NCBI GenBank assembly: GCA_932521025.1
Contig: OW051472.1
Coordinates: forward strand, 1,178,001-1,242,000
Direction of reading: 5' to 3'
Length of the DNA: 64,000 nt
Source of the DNA: Oscheius onirici
Taxonomy: Eukaryota > Nematoda > Chromadorea > Rhabditida > Rhabditidae
This document shows, one piece after another, positions 20,878-32,667 of this stretch. Each line of letters opens with the position of its first letter. Position 1 is the first letter of the stretch. Under the pieces are notes generated by a model that saw nothing but the letters and a program-made list of their open reading frames with translations, did no database searches and was not told the origin of the DNA. The position numbers and the translations under genes were made by a program.

Positions 20878-22952
20878 ATGGGAGCGAGAAAATCCAAATG
20901 TAAGTTTTGTTAGTGCCATTGTATAGGATGACTGTTCCGTTATATTTATTGCAAATTATAGTGAGACAGGGAACAGATCAAGAAACACATCATTCAACAA
21001 GCGGGGAATGCACTTCTTCGACAATAACTGACGGAATAGAAGTGGATGATGACTCGACAAAAATAGATGAACTGTCAAATGAAGACGAAGAACCAGTTAC
21101 CTCTAAATGGCCTAGCTTCTATTCACACAGGCTAGAAATCATTGACGAAAGTGACGAAGATGAAGCCGAAATACCCATCTTCCGTCTTGGAGAAAATATC
21201 TCGGATTTGAATCAATTATCAGGAGGCGGAGAGGGCGTAGTTCACACGGTTAAAGCGAAAGACTTGGGGTAAGTATTACACTTACAAATTATCTGGAAAT
21301 TCAGAGATGTCTGCGTCAAAACGTATTTCACATTTGGAGCAGGTAAACAGAGGGAAGTGGAAAAGCTTGCGAAACTGGTATCGCATTTTCATCGAGCCTT
21401 CATCTATTTTCCAGAAACGAAAACATCCAAACATTTTGGAAATTTTTGGCACCTACGAAGGTTTCAATCCTTTGATTCCCACAGTCGTGCATCGAGGTTT
21501 TGTGATGGAGTTTATGGCTGGCGGATGCCTGGAAAACGGTAAGCTATGGAGCCAAGAATATTCTTGTTAAGTAATTTACTCCGAAACTATGTATGAGCCG
21601 GAACAGGCATACTTCTGGATGTGCCAAATATCTCATGCCGTAGCATTTTTGCACATGAAGAACATTGCCCATCTCGATCTAAAGCCTTTAAAGTTAGTTG
21701 AATGAATTACTGAACTAATTCTACTTTTTTTAGTATTTTACTAGACGCATCATGGTCCCGCATCAAGATTGCAGACTTTGGAATAGCGAAAAACATAAAG
21801 CTTTCAAAACTTAGTGCCTGGTTAGGAGTTAGTTTTGGTATAAAATAAAATTTTAGTAGAGGAACTTATGCGTATATGGCGCCAGAGGTAATGGAAGGCC
21901 AAAACATACATTTACTCAACTTGCTGCAAGCTGATGTTTATTCCCTTGGAATAATATTTTGGGTGATTCTTTACCGAAAGTAGGTGCAGGTGAAGGGTAA
22001 AAGTACAGCTCAAGGTCGCCTTTCAACGATGCCCTTCCAAAGCCAGACCTCTGCGCGAGCATTGTGGCAGGAGAGCGTCCGAGCATGGAAAACTTCATTT
22101 GGGAAGAGAAAATTCGCGACCTGATCGAGAGGTAGCGATATAGTTGGTTTTGTAGGCACTATATAAAATTTCAGATCTTGGAGAAGAACTCCTACAGATC
22201 GTTGCTTTGTAATTAACTTTGTTCAAACTATGGACCAAGTTTTAGAGGTGCCTTATTTTGTCATTATCTTTCAGTGATAGATCATAAAATCACATAGCCT
22301 TAAAGGCAAAATTTTAAAGGAATTTTTTCAACTTTTAACTCTTTTTTTTAGAGAAAACCGGGAAACGATCGGAAAAGGCCTTTCAATCGAAGGAATCTGT
22401 ACCTTTCCTATTTTCCCTCGGAAGGACACTATTGTTTAACCGTAATACTACGCTACTTTCGAACGTTTTGTGAAAAGAAGAAATTGGGGAGAATCGCTGC
22501 TAAAGCACTTGAAGCGTCCATAGCTCGAAGTAAAGAAGAAGAAGAATATGTACATTTTCAGCAGATAAACAACAAAAAAATTTCAGCAGCGAAATATTAC
22601 TCTCGAGTTACTGGGGAAGATCATTACCGACGCAGAAAAAACAATTCGTATTGTGAATAGCTTACTTCGTAATATGAATCATCGATTCCGCCCGGAAAAC
22701 TTATTATTGGATAAAATTTGGTAACAAAAGTTTGTTACCGAAAATGCTATAAAATTTAAGATCGATGCATACTTAGAAGTGAGGTTTGCTCACCTGCATC
22801 ACACCGAAGAAAGCGTCTCTCCATCGTCCCGATGCTCTCATTTATGGGAGATTGACAATGCATTTCTCCTTATGCAGACATTGCTTTGTATACAAGATTT
22901 TGTTACACATATGGAGAAGAAAACACCATCATATAATAAACAATTGATGTAA
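20878..22952 (+). CDS. Protein kinase-like, paralogue 1 (N-myristoylation-type start)
   Basis: Eleven exons plus a likely twelfth: 20878-20899, 20962-21268, 21305-21377, 21415-21538, 21572-21692, 21734-21820, 21857-21979, 22009-22131, 22175-22247, 22352-22549, 22587-~22720, 22761-22952. The start MGARKSK fits an N-myristoylation signal. An acidic linker leads to the glycine loop GGGEGVV, the ATP lysine in VCVKTYF, HLDLKPLN (catalytic Asp present, HRD Arg replaced by Leu), ADFGIAK, GTYAYMAPE and ADVYSLGIIFWV. A helical C-terminal tail follows. The kinase is probably active, membrane-tethered and Ser/Thr-type. Substrates are unknown. The join before the last exon is off by one base; without it the frame stops at 22724. 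Exon lengths match the inverted paralogue at 29331-32533. Confidence 0.8.
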
Positions 22953-23066
22953 ATTCTGCTGTTCAAAATTAGAGAGTAACAGTGACAGTCTTTCTTCCCC
23001 TTTGTTTTTATCAACTCTTCCGGTCCCCATTCCCAAAATTCTTTGCATTCTTCAACAAATTTCAAG

Positions 23067-26000
23067 CCTGGTCCCGACACTCTTGACCGCTATCAATCGA
23101 TCCGATCGCGCGGCAATCGGCAGCCAACCCGCCTACACTACTTTCCCACGCCAGGTAAAATGGATTTTTCTTCCCTTTAATCACTTCTTCTTAAGAATTC
23201 TTGAACTTAAACAGGGTTTTAGGACATTTTTCTTACAGTAACCCGGTAGTAACTGTCATACTGTAGTTTTTTAACCCTCTCAAGTTCTAGCCAAGTTTTG
23301 GGACAGTTTCAGGCCTACATTCCTCAGTTTTTCTTTTCTTTTTACAACTTTAAGTTCTTTTTTTATTAAATGAACGTTTTCCTCTATTAATTTTAAGTAT
23401 TTTGGATCATTCCTGTTTTCTAGAAAGTTTTACAGTGCTCAAACTCTTTTCCAGTATGATTTTGAATGGGAGCTCATTTTTTAGTGCTCAGCTTAATCCT
23501 GAGGTCACTTTTAACGTGTAAAAGCTTTCTAGGATTAAATTTTAAGCCAATTTTAATTCCCAGGACCAAAAATGATACTAATTTAGGTGGATGGACCTAC
23601 CCGCTCCGTCAAGGGAGGCCCGTGGAAAGTCTGCCGAGTTTGATGGGAGGAGGATCAATACAGTCCAGCCAATGCATCAAGGTATTAACTTTATTTAAAG
23701 ATTTTGCATTAAGTTGAAGTCCAGATCGAAGATTACATATTTTAACCAAAATAAATCAAGTTTTGGACCAAAAACTGTTTGTGACAGGGCAGTACCGAGA
23801 TTTTGAGACAGCAAGCTCGAAAAAAGGTCATCTTGCTCGCTCATTTTTGAGAGTTTTTATCAAGAATTTACGTATTTTTCATAAAAATAGTGATTTTTAG
23901 GAGAATCCATGCTAATAAACTTGATGAAAGAGCACCAACAGCAACAGGCCGCAGCAGCCGCTTCAAGCCAACAAACTATTATGGGACTGAGTGAGCAGCA
24001 AAAAATTATGCAAGGTTTGTAAATTTTCTTGTTAATTTTCACAAAATGAGTGTAGGAACAGCGAATTCTGGGTCTTTATTGGAAGACAACGATCGAAAAC
24101 TACAGCAGATGCTGGAAAAGTACCAGAGTCAGGTCAAGCTCCAGCAGCAGAGGAACCCGACTTCGGCACAGCAGAAACAGTCCTCGAGGAACAATTTGCA
24201 CAAGATTGAAAAAGTGTGAGTGTTTTGAGACTTTATTTTTGAGTTTTTCCCATTATTGATGTTTTCCTCTGAATGAGGCAGTCAGTGGAAACTTTAAAGG
24301 TATGAGAATAGTTCCTGTCTAGAAGTTCCGATTGACTGCAGAAACCTTGCGCAGTATGCAGCCCCGATTCTAATGTATTGGTGCAGAAAGACGTAACTGA
24401 ATTCAACTTTGATCAACATCAGTTGTAGTACATGAGATCTGGAACTTTGGTTCTGATTTCCAAACTCTTCTAAAATCATCCTGAAATTTTCTCTTGGGAT
24501 CATACTCAGTCTTGCAGTTCACCAGTTTTCTGATCCTTATATCGATCCCTGGGTAGAAATAAATCAAACCGATTCCTTACGTCAGAAACAGATTCAAGCT
24601 CCCGCTGGTCATGTTGACCCTAGTTCAGTTCGAAAGTAACGCTAATTTTAAGTTGCTCAAAACAGTACATGATCTCTGATTTCTAGACTACTGCTAATTG
24701 TACTTGGGCGACTCGACTCGGATTCGAATCCGGACTCGAGCCAAGTAAAACATCGATTCTAACGGGCTGTAACTAATATTTCGCTTTTTATAGTTGTTTT
24801 ATAGTAGTATTTTACATGTTCACGCTAGTTTGTGAAACCTTTTTCGATAAAAAATCACCGAAAAATTTCGACTCGACTTGACATGGTCCACGAGTCGGAC
24901 TCGAATCGGAATCGAGTCGAGTTTTTTGACTCGACGCCCAAGTATAATCCAATTTCCTGATAATCCAATTGCCTCTTCCATAGTCGATACTTTTTCCCTT
25001 GTGAGCAAACCGTTATAACTGTCAAGACCACGGCATTCCTGATTGTAGGGAATTAGGAAGCGCAGTTTTTTCGAGCTGAATTTTCTTTTTCTACTTACAA
25101 GACGGAATCCAAACTTCAAAAGTAATGAATGCAAGGAATGTTAAAATTTGTTTTCCAACAGTCAGACCAAAAGAACAGCCATACGTCACAACCCCCGATG
25201 ACCTCACCAAATTTTTGCGCCAAATGTTTTGACTGGTCAAAGATGATTGAAATGGGCAGCCGGAAATGAAGAAATTATGTTTTTTTCAGAGCCAGTACAG
25301 TGCAAAGGAATGGCGGAGCTGTCCCCCAAGGAAGGACTATGAGTCACTCACAGCCCTGTCTAATAGCCATTACGGATCGACCTCCGGAATAGTAAGTGCC
25401 TACTTTTTTAGACTATCCTTATCAGAACACAATTCCGAATAGTCTATCTGTGGCGCCGAACAGTCAGGGAAGGGGTGCCGCCCTTTGGGGAAAGAACATT
25501 TTCGAAGAAAATTTTGAAAATTTTCAGCACTCCGCATCCAGTAAGTCATCCGTACCAGAGACGGTCATCAGGGTCTGGAGAGCAGCAGGCGGCGGAAATG
25601 ACCAGTAATGGACTGGGGAATCAGAGGGTATGTTGACTACTGCCTCTCTCTGTCTCTCTGTCTCTCTCGCTCTCTCTGTCTGCCTCTCTGTCTCTCTCTG
25701 TCCCCTTACTCATTCTGATAAGAGTGATTAGTCAAAGACCCTAGACTACAGAACTGTCATTCTTCCATCCAAATGCGACTTCAGGTACCCAACAACCAAA
25801 AACTGGTCAATTCTCTCCGAGAGGAGAATCTTCATCTGAAGAGGGAGATGGACACCTTGAAGAAGAAACTACTCAAGCTCCAACAGGTAAACTAACCTCA
25901 TTTTATCATCCTCTCTCCCAAAAATTTAGATTGAGACAGCTTACAACCGGATCGAACACGACTACGACAGTTTACTTAGAGAGAAGGAGAGACAGGACAG

Positions 26001-28491
26001 TTTGGAGAAGAGTGCCTTGGCGCAGATGGAGATTCATTTGAAAAGAGCCATGGCAGAGAAGGAGGCTCTACAAGACAGATTGGAGCAGAGCTCTACTTCG
26101 ATGGCCAGCTATCAGCATGCCCAGGCTGTCGAGAAGATCAATCAACTGAATATGGTTTTAGCGGATCTGATTACTCAGAGTAAGTAGAGGGGACAGAGAG
26201 CCAGAGAGACAATTACCAACTCTCTTATTTCCAGACAAAGACCTCCAAGCCTGCAAAGACCGCCAGCGACTGGAAATTGATGCTCAAACGGCGACTCTGG
26301 AAGAACAGAGGAACCATATTGCTGTCCTTGACAAAGCGCTCAGTAATGCTCAGGAGAGGTTATCTAAAAGGGAGAAGGTTGGTTACAGTAATCTCTCGGT
26401 TCAGTTACTTTATTTCTAGACCTGTGAAGAACTCTCTCATGTAGCTGATACTAACAGACAGCTACAGAGACAACTTCAGGAGACCCTGATGGACAAACAG
26501 GCCAGGGACGAAGCTCATTCTACTGAGAGAGCTCAGTGGGAAATGGAGATTACTCAGTTGAAGATGCAGTTGAACAAGGTCAGACAGAGAGTCTTATACT
26601 GACTGTCGAATTTCAGGACGCTTCCCTCTCTGGTAGTCTGAAACGCTCCTCAGCTGTCCGACTCTCTACTGACACCAATGACGAGACTCTCACCCGTCTC
26701 AAGAAGACAATCTACAGTAAAGATGAGAGGATAACACAGCTGGAACGAGCTGTAGTGGATCTGAGACAGAAGCAGCATGAGGAGATTGACAGAAAGAACA
26801 GCCAGATGATTGCTTTGAGTGAGAATTTGGAGGCGAAGGTACAGAAGCTGGAAGAGGAGAAGACGGAGAAGGAGAGACGGATAGCTGAACTGATCGAGGA
26901 GAGGGAAAAGTTGGGAGAGATTATTGGGGACAGGGACAGGTGAGTAGGACAGAGGGAGAGAGAGACAGAGAGTCAGAGAAGCTACAGTATATTACTCGTC
27001 TTCAGAGGTGACTTCTACTACTCCAGAGAGCGAGAAGACGGAACAGCTTCCAGAGACTATCACCGTCTGGAACAGATGAGAGAGAACATCCAGGAGAGGA
27101 AGAGAAAAGGCAGGGTCGGTGTTCCTGGAGGTCTTATGTCTGACCATGCCCGTTCAAACTCCGGATCCTATGTTCAGACGACCTCTCCCCACAGGTTTGG
27201 CTTATCCAGAGACCTAGAAGGTCAGATCTTTCAGGACGGGCGCCTTCCAGACTCCCTTCTTTGACCATTCCGTCCTGCCAGAGCTTCCTGGCATCACTTA
27301 TAGCAGCTCGAGACCGATTGATAACAACGGGAATGGTTTTGGTCTGTACACGACTACAGTCGCGTTCAGGTTAGTGAATTTTGTATTTTCGCTTTTTCTT
27401 TTTTTCCTGAAATGTCTTGCAAAAGCTTATACCTCTTGTTGCCCTCTTCTGCTTCTTGAGATCATTGGGATCCCAAAACTGTTGGTGGTTCTCCATCCTC
27501 TGACTGATGCATCTACCTAGCCAGTCCACTGATAGTCAGTCAAGTGATCCTAGATTCATCGCTATCAATTTCGCCAAATTTAAAAAATTGTTCTCACCAT
27601 ATCAATACCTCTAGATTCCCCCAGATGTCAGTGGTCAGGCAGAGTTGAATACTGTGGAGAGAATATTGAAAAACTCACAAGTTAGAAATTTTACCTTTCG
27701 ACTGTTACTCGAAATTTTTGGCTCACGACCTCTGATCTCTATACAGCATCAGAAAGAGCTAGTTTTGTCCGTTCTGATTTTTTTACAACAGCCCCCTAGG
27801 TCATTTTGTTCAAAAGTTATTGCTAAATCGGCAACGACTAGCTCGAGCCCGAATAACACTGTCTCAATACAAAAATCACCCAACCTTGGCACTCTATAAC
27901 AGTCAACAGTCTGGCGATTTCAGTTCTCTTTAATTCTCGAGAAAATTTAGTCCTATCCTATATCCTAAATGATCCCTCTTTTAAGGAACAAAAATTAGTA
28001 TTACCAACTCTTCAGGCAAATTCGTCGATCTTTTTGAGAATAGATTTCCCAAGGACAATCCCAGTGCCCATTCCCGAATATGGGGTGTTTTTCCAGGGTT
28101 CCGAGACTGTAGAGAGACAGAGCATTAGGATTTTATTGACAGTTCCTGTGTCCTCCCATTCTCTTTCAGAACACGCAGTCCTCTCTCCCTGATTCTTCTT
28201 TCCCTCTGTCTCGTAGCCTGTAGTCCTTCAAGAATCCTCAGAATACCCAAACCCTCTTTCAGAAGTCAAGATACTGGCCTAGCCGACTCTCTTGGCTCAA
28301 TCAATTCAGTCCCCTTCGAGCCGAATGAGCCCGCTCAAGAGGCCTCAAAATACTATGAACTAGTCCTCCAAAATGATACCCTGGTCAAGCGAACGCGTTC
28401 AATTCCGGCCAGGAAACCGGTTGCTGACAGCTCAAATTCCAGAGGAGGCGACGATATTGAGCTGACTGAGCCGCCAGCGTGGAAGCCTTGA
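23067..28491 (+). CDS. amot: Angiomotin-like coiled-coil scaffold
   Basis: A gene of about a dozen exons. The first clear exon (23067-23154) has no visible ATG, so the start is unresolved. A low-complexity region rich in Gln and Ala (MKEHQQQQAAAAASSQQ) is followed by long coiled coils from about 25785 to 26940: EENLHLKREMDTLKKKLLKL, then RNHIAVLDKALSNAQERL, then KDERITQLERAVVDLRQK. The order and wording (ALSNAQ, then a K-D/E-E-R-I-x-x-L-E segment) follow the angiomotin family, which links actin and junctions to Hippo signalling. The final exons (27235-27369, 28170-28491) join in phase and end TEPPAWKP, without the family's usual PDZ ligand. Introns carry a MITE (24703-24942) and CTGTCTCTC tracts. 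Exons near 23.9 and 25.4 kb have uncertain phase. Confidence 0.65.
24703..24942. mobile_element. Palindromic MITE with TA duplication in an intron
   Basis: Ends CTTGGGCGACTCGACTCGG and the inverted TTTTTTGACTCGACGCCCAAG. TA on both sides. Arms rich in GACTCGA. Sits in the 1.1-kb intron of the angiomotin-like gene. Confidence 0.7.
27370..28169 (+). other. Long intron of the angiomotin-like gene
   Basis: No exon with a credible frame and splice pair was found here, although a short coding exon near 27615 cannot be excluded. Confidence 0.3.
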
Positions 28492-28592
28492 ATCTGGCGG
28501 GAAATTCAAAAAGCCAACGATGATTCCAAAGTCAAGAGAAATGTGATTAGAAATAGCTAGTCTTTGCCACCGACTGTATATATTTTTTGTCG

Positions 28593-28629
28593 GTCCCGTC
28601 ACGATTCTTCCAGAAAATCGTGACGGGAC
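28593..28629 (+). promoter_or_regulatory. Perfect 14-bp hairpin in the 3' UTR
   Basis: GTCCCGTCACGATT at 28593-28606 and its exact complement at 28616-28629 enclose a 9-base loop. It lies 100 bases after the angiomotin-like stop and before the AATAAA near 28830, so it is likely transcribed into the 3' UTR. It could be an RNA element or a relic of a palindromic insertion. Confidence 0.5.
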
Positions 28630-28869
28630 TCAGAGACCCCAAATTGCATATTACTTACGCATAATTACTTAGTTTATTTTTTTCAGTTGCTCTCCCAAAT
28701 TCAGAATCTGCGCCTTGCCCATTGAACCATATTTTTTTGCTCATCCATTCATATTTTTGCTCCACAATTGTACAAGAAGAATCCCGAGAACATTCATAAT
28801 CTGTGATCGAATGAAATAGAGTGCAGTAATAAAAAATTTAAGAGAGACAGGCTGTGGTTTATTCATTCC

Positions 28870-29175
28870 TTAAAGTGGCTCAGTCTTGGGTCGAGCAAGA
28901 GTACAGAAGCCTCCAATACAAAGCTCATCGTACTTTTCGTGACAGCCACTGTTATCCGAACAGGACTTTTTGGTAGTCTGAAAGATTGACTGTACTTTCA
29001 GTGAGGATAACTCACAATAATGTTGAGTTTGCTCTTCTTCCAGCAAGTATTTCTCAGACAGACTTCATCCTTGGAACAAGAGTCCTTGGTACAGGCATTG
29101 ACGATGGCTACTGTGAGAAGGATCTGAAAGAGATTGGAGAAGAAAACCGGAGTTTACCAGAAGGAAAAGACGCAT
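28870..29175 (-). CDS. Small secreted cysteine-rich peptide (6-codon first exon)
   Basis: Three exons (29175-29158, 29123-29016, 28977-28870) encode 77 residues. The first exon is MRLFLL. Exon 2 finishes the leader (ILLTVAIVNA) and has CTKDSCSKDEVCLRNTC. Exon 3 has CSDNSGCHEKYDELCIGGFC. Eight cysteines in two similar halves. Convergent with the angiomotin-like gene and close to its 3' end. Exon plan and leader match the genes at 18574 and 12868. Confidence 0.75.
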
Positions 29176-29330
29176 GTTGTTGAATGGCGGGAAGAAATCG
29201 AAAGATGGTCGTTTATTGGTGCCGTGAGACGGTTTAATGCGACTTTCAATGATCGGAAGAAAGAAAAAAGCGAAGGTCAACAAGGTAGCAAATGTTTTAT
29301 TGACGGAAAATGCTAACATTAAGATTTACT

Positions 29331-32300
29331 TTAGTCTTCTGACATGCATAGCAATACCCTCAGCAGTATCAATGAAATTTTCGAATCAATGAAGCTGTCT
29401 TGGTAGATCCGACAAACGCGTTCGGTTAGTTCATCTGTCAAGAATGTAGAATATTTGCTGTAGTAGTGAGCTTGAAATTCGTTCTTAACAGCCCGGTACA
29501 ATTGCATCGTCATTACAAAAACTGGAGTCTAAAATTTCCAAATAGGACAGTTTTTAATTGTTATTACCAAATCGTCCAGCTTGCCTCTGATATCATCTTC
29601 TCCATAAATGAACTTGTTATATTCACGAACGATTTTGTGCATTACACAATCGTAGAAATCTAGTAATAGTTTTGTCACATTCTGTACAAGGAGAGCATCC
29701 ATTACAGAAAAGAGAGAATCTATTTTCGTAAATTCGTAATGATCGGTTTGTTTCTTACCGCTGTTAATAGGCTCATATTTTACTAATCGCAACACTTCAA
29801 TGTGAATTTGAAGATCGTTGAGCAGTACATAAAAGCAGTGAATTCCTTCTGCTAGAATATACGAAGAATAGAGCTTTTTCGGAGAGAATGGGCTGTCGGA
29901 ATTTGGACATTTACTCTAAAAAAAATCCACTGTGTGTTATTCGCTTGAGCACACCTGTAAAACGCGATCCAGAGTTACGATATAGTCAATGACACTGCAA
30001 CGTTCAGAAGGATTTGGAGCCCAAGACCTGTTTTGGTTACGTTTGTATAAAAATTCTAAAGTACCTCTTAATCAGGTTGCAAATCTTTTCTTCCCAGATA
30101 AAGTTATCCATGTTGGGACGAATCCCTGCTTCAATGTTTTTGGCCAGCTGGTAGTCAGTCCAATTTTCATCGAAAGGCACCCTTGAAGAAGTTTTAAGCA
30201 AGTTGAAATGTGTTTTACGTTCGGTAGAGAATCTCCCAAAATGTCAAGCCAAGTGAATACACATCAGATTGGCGGAGGCTGCGCACATCAATCTCATTGC
30301 TTCCAAACAGTTCCGGCGCCATGTACATGTAGGTTGCCCGTCTGACAAAATGCGATTCTTACAATGAGAAGAAATGTTGTGGTACCTGGCAGTGACTATA
30401 GAAGCCTTCATGTTTTTCGATAGTCCAAAGTCTCCAAGTTTGATCAAAGTCAACTTCTCATCCAGTAGGATGCTAAGAAACAGTTGTGGTTTGTTTAGTA
30501 GAAAAAGTTCACTACCAGGGCGAATGTTCGTGTTCGTTTTGACCGAACACAAACACGAACAGTCAGTGTTCGAGGACGAACTGGCTAATGTTTGTGTTCA
30601 TGTTCGTCTGAGTCAAAGGCATCAAAAGCTTTTCTTTTCCAGTTTTTTTTCCAATCTTCTGTTTTGTGAATTTAATCATCAAACGACTTATTCTTACAGA
30701 AAACCGTGATTTGGGAGAAAATTAGTGAAATGTTCGAGATGTCTTCGTGTTCGCATGTTCGCGAACGAACATTAGGACGGCGAACAATTCATGTTTGGTT
30801 CGCAGACGAACAAAAAGTGCACTGTTCGGTTCGTGTTCGGTTTGGCCAAAAAAATTAGGGGATTCGTGTTCGCCGAAAATTTCAATGTTCGCCCAACCCT
30901 GGTCGCTACCGTAACCTATCTAGTTTGCCGCGAAACCATTACAACACGCAAACGTAGGATACTCTGCCAGGAATGGCTGAGTATCCTACGTTTCTGTGTG
31001 ATTGGGGTAGTAAATTCATTTAATCGAACAAGCTATAGGTCTCGCCGAAACGACCTTCAAAATTTGGTTCCGGTCTCGAGTGGACTTGGCGCGCAAATTA
31101 TTTTTGGCGGGATTTTAAATTTTTGCCCTTTTTCTAGTCAAGTTTTCGTTCCTGTTTCTTATTTTTATGTTATTTTTCTTGTTTCTTTCTTGACTATCAA
31201 TCGAGGAAATGCCCTCTATGATTTTAAGAACAAAATAGCGGAAATTAGTACAGTTTTCAATTTTTTCCGTTTATCTTCGTCAAAGCAAGTGATTTCACCG
31301 GCAGGATTGATAAATCACAAGTAGAAGTACTATTCCCAGGCGTATATTCGCATACAACCGCATCGACACTCTCTTAGAGCGTCTTTTTTCTATTTTTGAT
31401 TATTTCGGAATTCTTTTTTCACAAAATCATAGAGGGCTTTTCCACGATTGATAGGCACGAAAGAAACAAGAAAAATGGCATAAAAATAAGAAAAAGGAAC
31501 GAAAATTTGACTAGAAAAACGGCAAAAATTTGAAATCCCGCCAAAAATAATTTCCGCGCCAAGTCCCCTCGAGACCAAGCCAGAACCAAATTTTGAAGGT
31601 TATTTTGGCGAGACCTATATAGTTCTCCTAAAACAAACTTTTGTGGCTTCAAATCGAAATGGGCGATTCCTTTCAGATGCAAATAATTCACGGCATGAGA
31701 TATTTGGCACATCCAATAGTATGCCTGCTCAGGCTCATAGCTTTGTTGAGAGTAAATGACTAAAAGAAGTTCTTCGGTCACTAAAGCCCTTACCATCTGC
31801 AAGGCTCCCACCAGCCATTAACTCCATCACATAACCCCGATTCAACATATCTGGAATATTTGGATGCGACGTTTCGTATGTGCCCAAATAGTTTATTATA
31901 TTTGGATGTTTTTCTTTCTAAAAGATTTTGAAATTAACAAATATTGTCATACCAGTTTCAGAAGCTTTGTTACTTCCTTCTTCGAACTTTCGTCGAACTT
32001 GAAAAACATTTTGACGCAAACGTCTCTGAAATTAGCTGCTTATTGATGTAAAACGGAGACTTACCCTATTCCGGTTGCGTTGGCTTTGAAAGTTTCACCT
32101 TCACCGCCTTTGAATATAGAACCCGAAAAGCTGATATCTCCATTTTTGTAACTAGGTATTTGCCAGTCAATATCTTTTGGTTCTTCCTCGGGGAATATAT
32201 TTGGTAGCTCCACCGCCCCCACTAAACTGTATGATACAGTAATCTTTAAAGAGTCGTACTTTTTGATCGTTGCGCTTGAAAATATTTGAGGATGTAAAAG

Positions 32301-32533
32301 TGTGAAGTTTGCTCTTTACATTCCGACCTAAATTTTCCAAACAGGATCCTATAGTCATCACCAGCTAAAAACTGACATGAATTACTGAAAAAAACGCACA
32401 TTTTATTAATTTCAAATCATAAGGGCTTAGGTCTGGTTCAACACTCTCGCTGGGCGGTTTAGGAGGGGGCTCGGCTAAAATTTGTCGTAGATTGTAATAG
32501 AGTAAGCATACGCTTCGATTGTTTCCCACCCAT
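29331..32533 (-). CDS. Protein kinase-like, paralogue 2 (inverted copy)
   Basis: Fourteen minus-strand exons: 32533-32512, 32474-32400, 32364-32320, 32221-32065, 32025-31953, 31917-31794, 31759-31639, 30472-30386, 30341-30219, 30181-30065, 30027-29955, 29915-29759, 29719-29568, 29528-29331. They join in phase into about 507 residues. It starts MGGKQSK, a myristoylation-type N-terminus in a 22-base exon as in paralogue 1. Kinase motifs are KGGEGETF, VCVKMFF, IAHFDLKPQN (HRD Arg replaced by Phe), LGDFGLSK, YMYMAPELF and SDVYSLGLTFWEI. Catalytic Asp and DFG are intact, so activity is plausible. Seven consecutive kinase exons match paralogue 1 in phase; six have identical lengths (73, 124, 121, 87, 123 and 73 bases). 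One intron is swollen by a large palindrome and a family C MITE. Confidence 0.82.
30516..30901. mobile_element. Family C hAT-like MITE in a kinase intron
   Basis: Begins CAGGGCGAATGTTCG and ends GTTCGCCCAACCCTG, with GTTCG-rich arms like the 15247 copy. Flanks ttcactac and gtcgctac agree at 6 of 8 bases, an aged duplication. Confidence 0.75.
31034..31619. mobile_element. Large palindrome with TATAGGTCTCGCC ends
   Basis: Arms of about 210 bases (31034-31245 and 31400-31619) are inverted copies around a 155-base spacer. Outer ends TATAGGTCTCGCC and GGCGAGACCTATA imply a TA target duplication. It is in the same intron as the family C MITE. Single GGCGAGACCTATA ends recur near 36631. Confidence 0.75.
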
Positions 32534-32667
32534 CTTAAAAAAATATACGAGGGAGCGTGAAGAAGCTCGCAGTGGCTGGGAAGTAGGAAGCAGGTGTTTA
32601 GCAGATAAGAAGCCTAAATCAATAGGGACAGTCATTTGACCAATGTTTATTTATAAAAAAATTCAAA

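Noticed and set aside
24294-24503. Possible antisense exon in an angiomotin-like intron
   Set aside because: It has no splice context or similarity, and the host intron is long enough for chance frames.
25548-25566. 18-base intron in the angiomotin-like gene
   Set aside because: Too short to splice; reading straight through in another frame gives a continuous coding exon.
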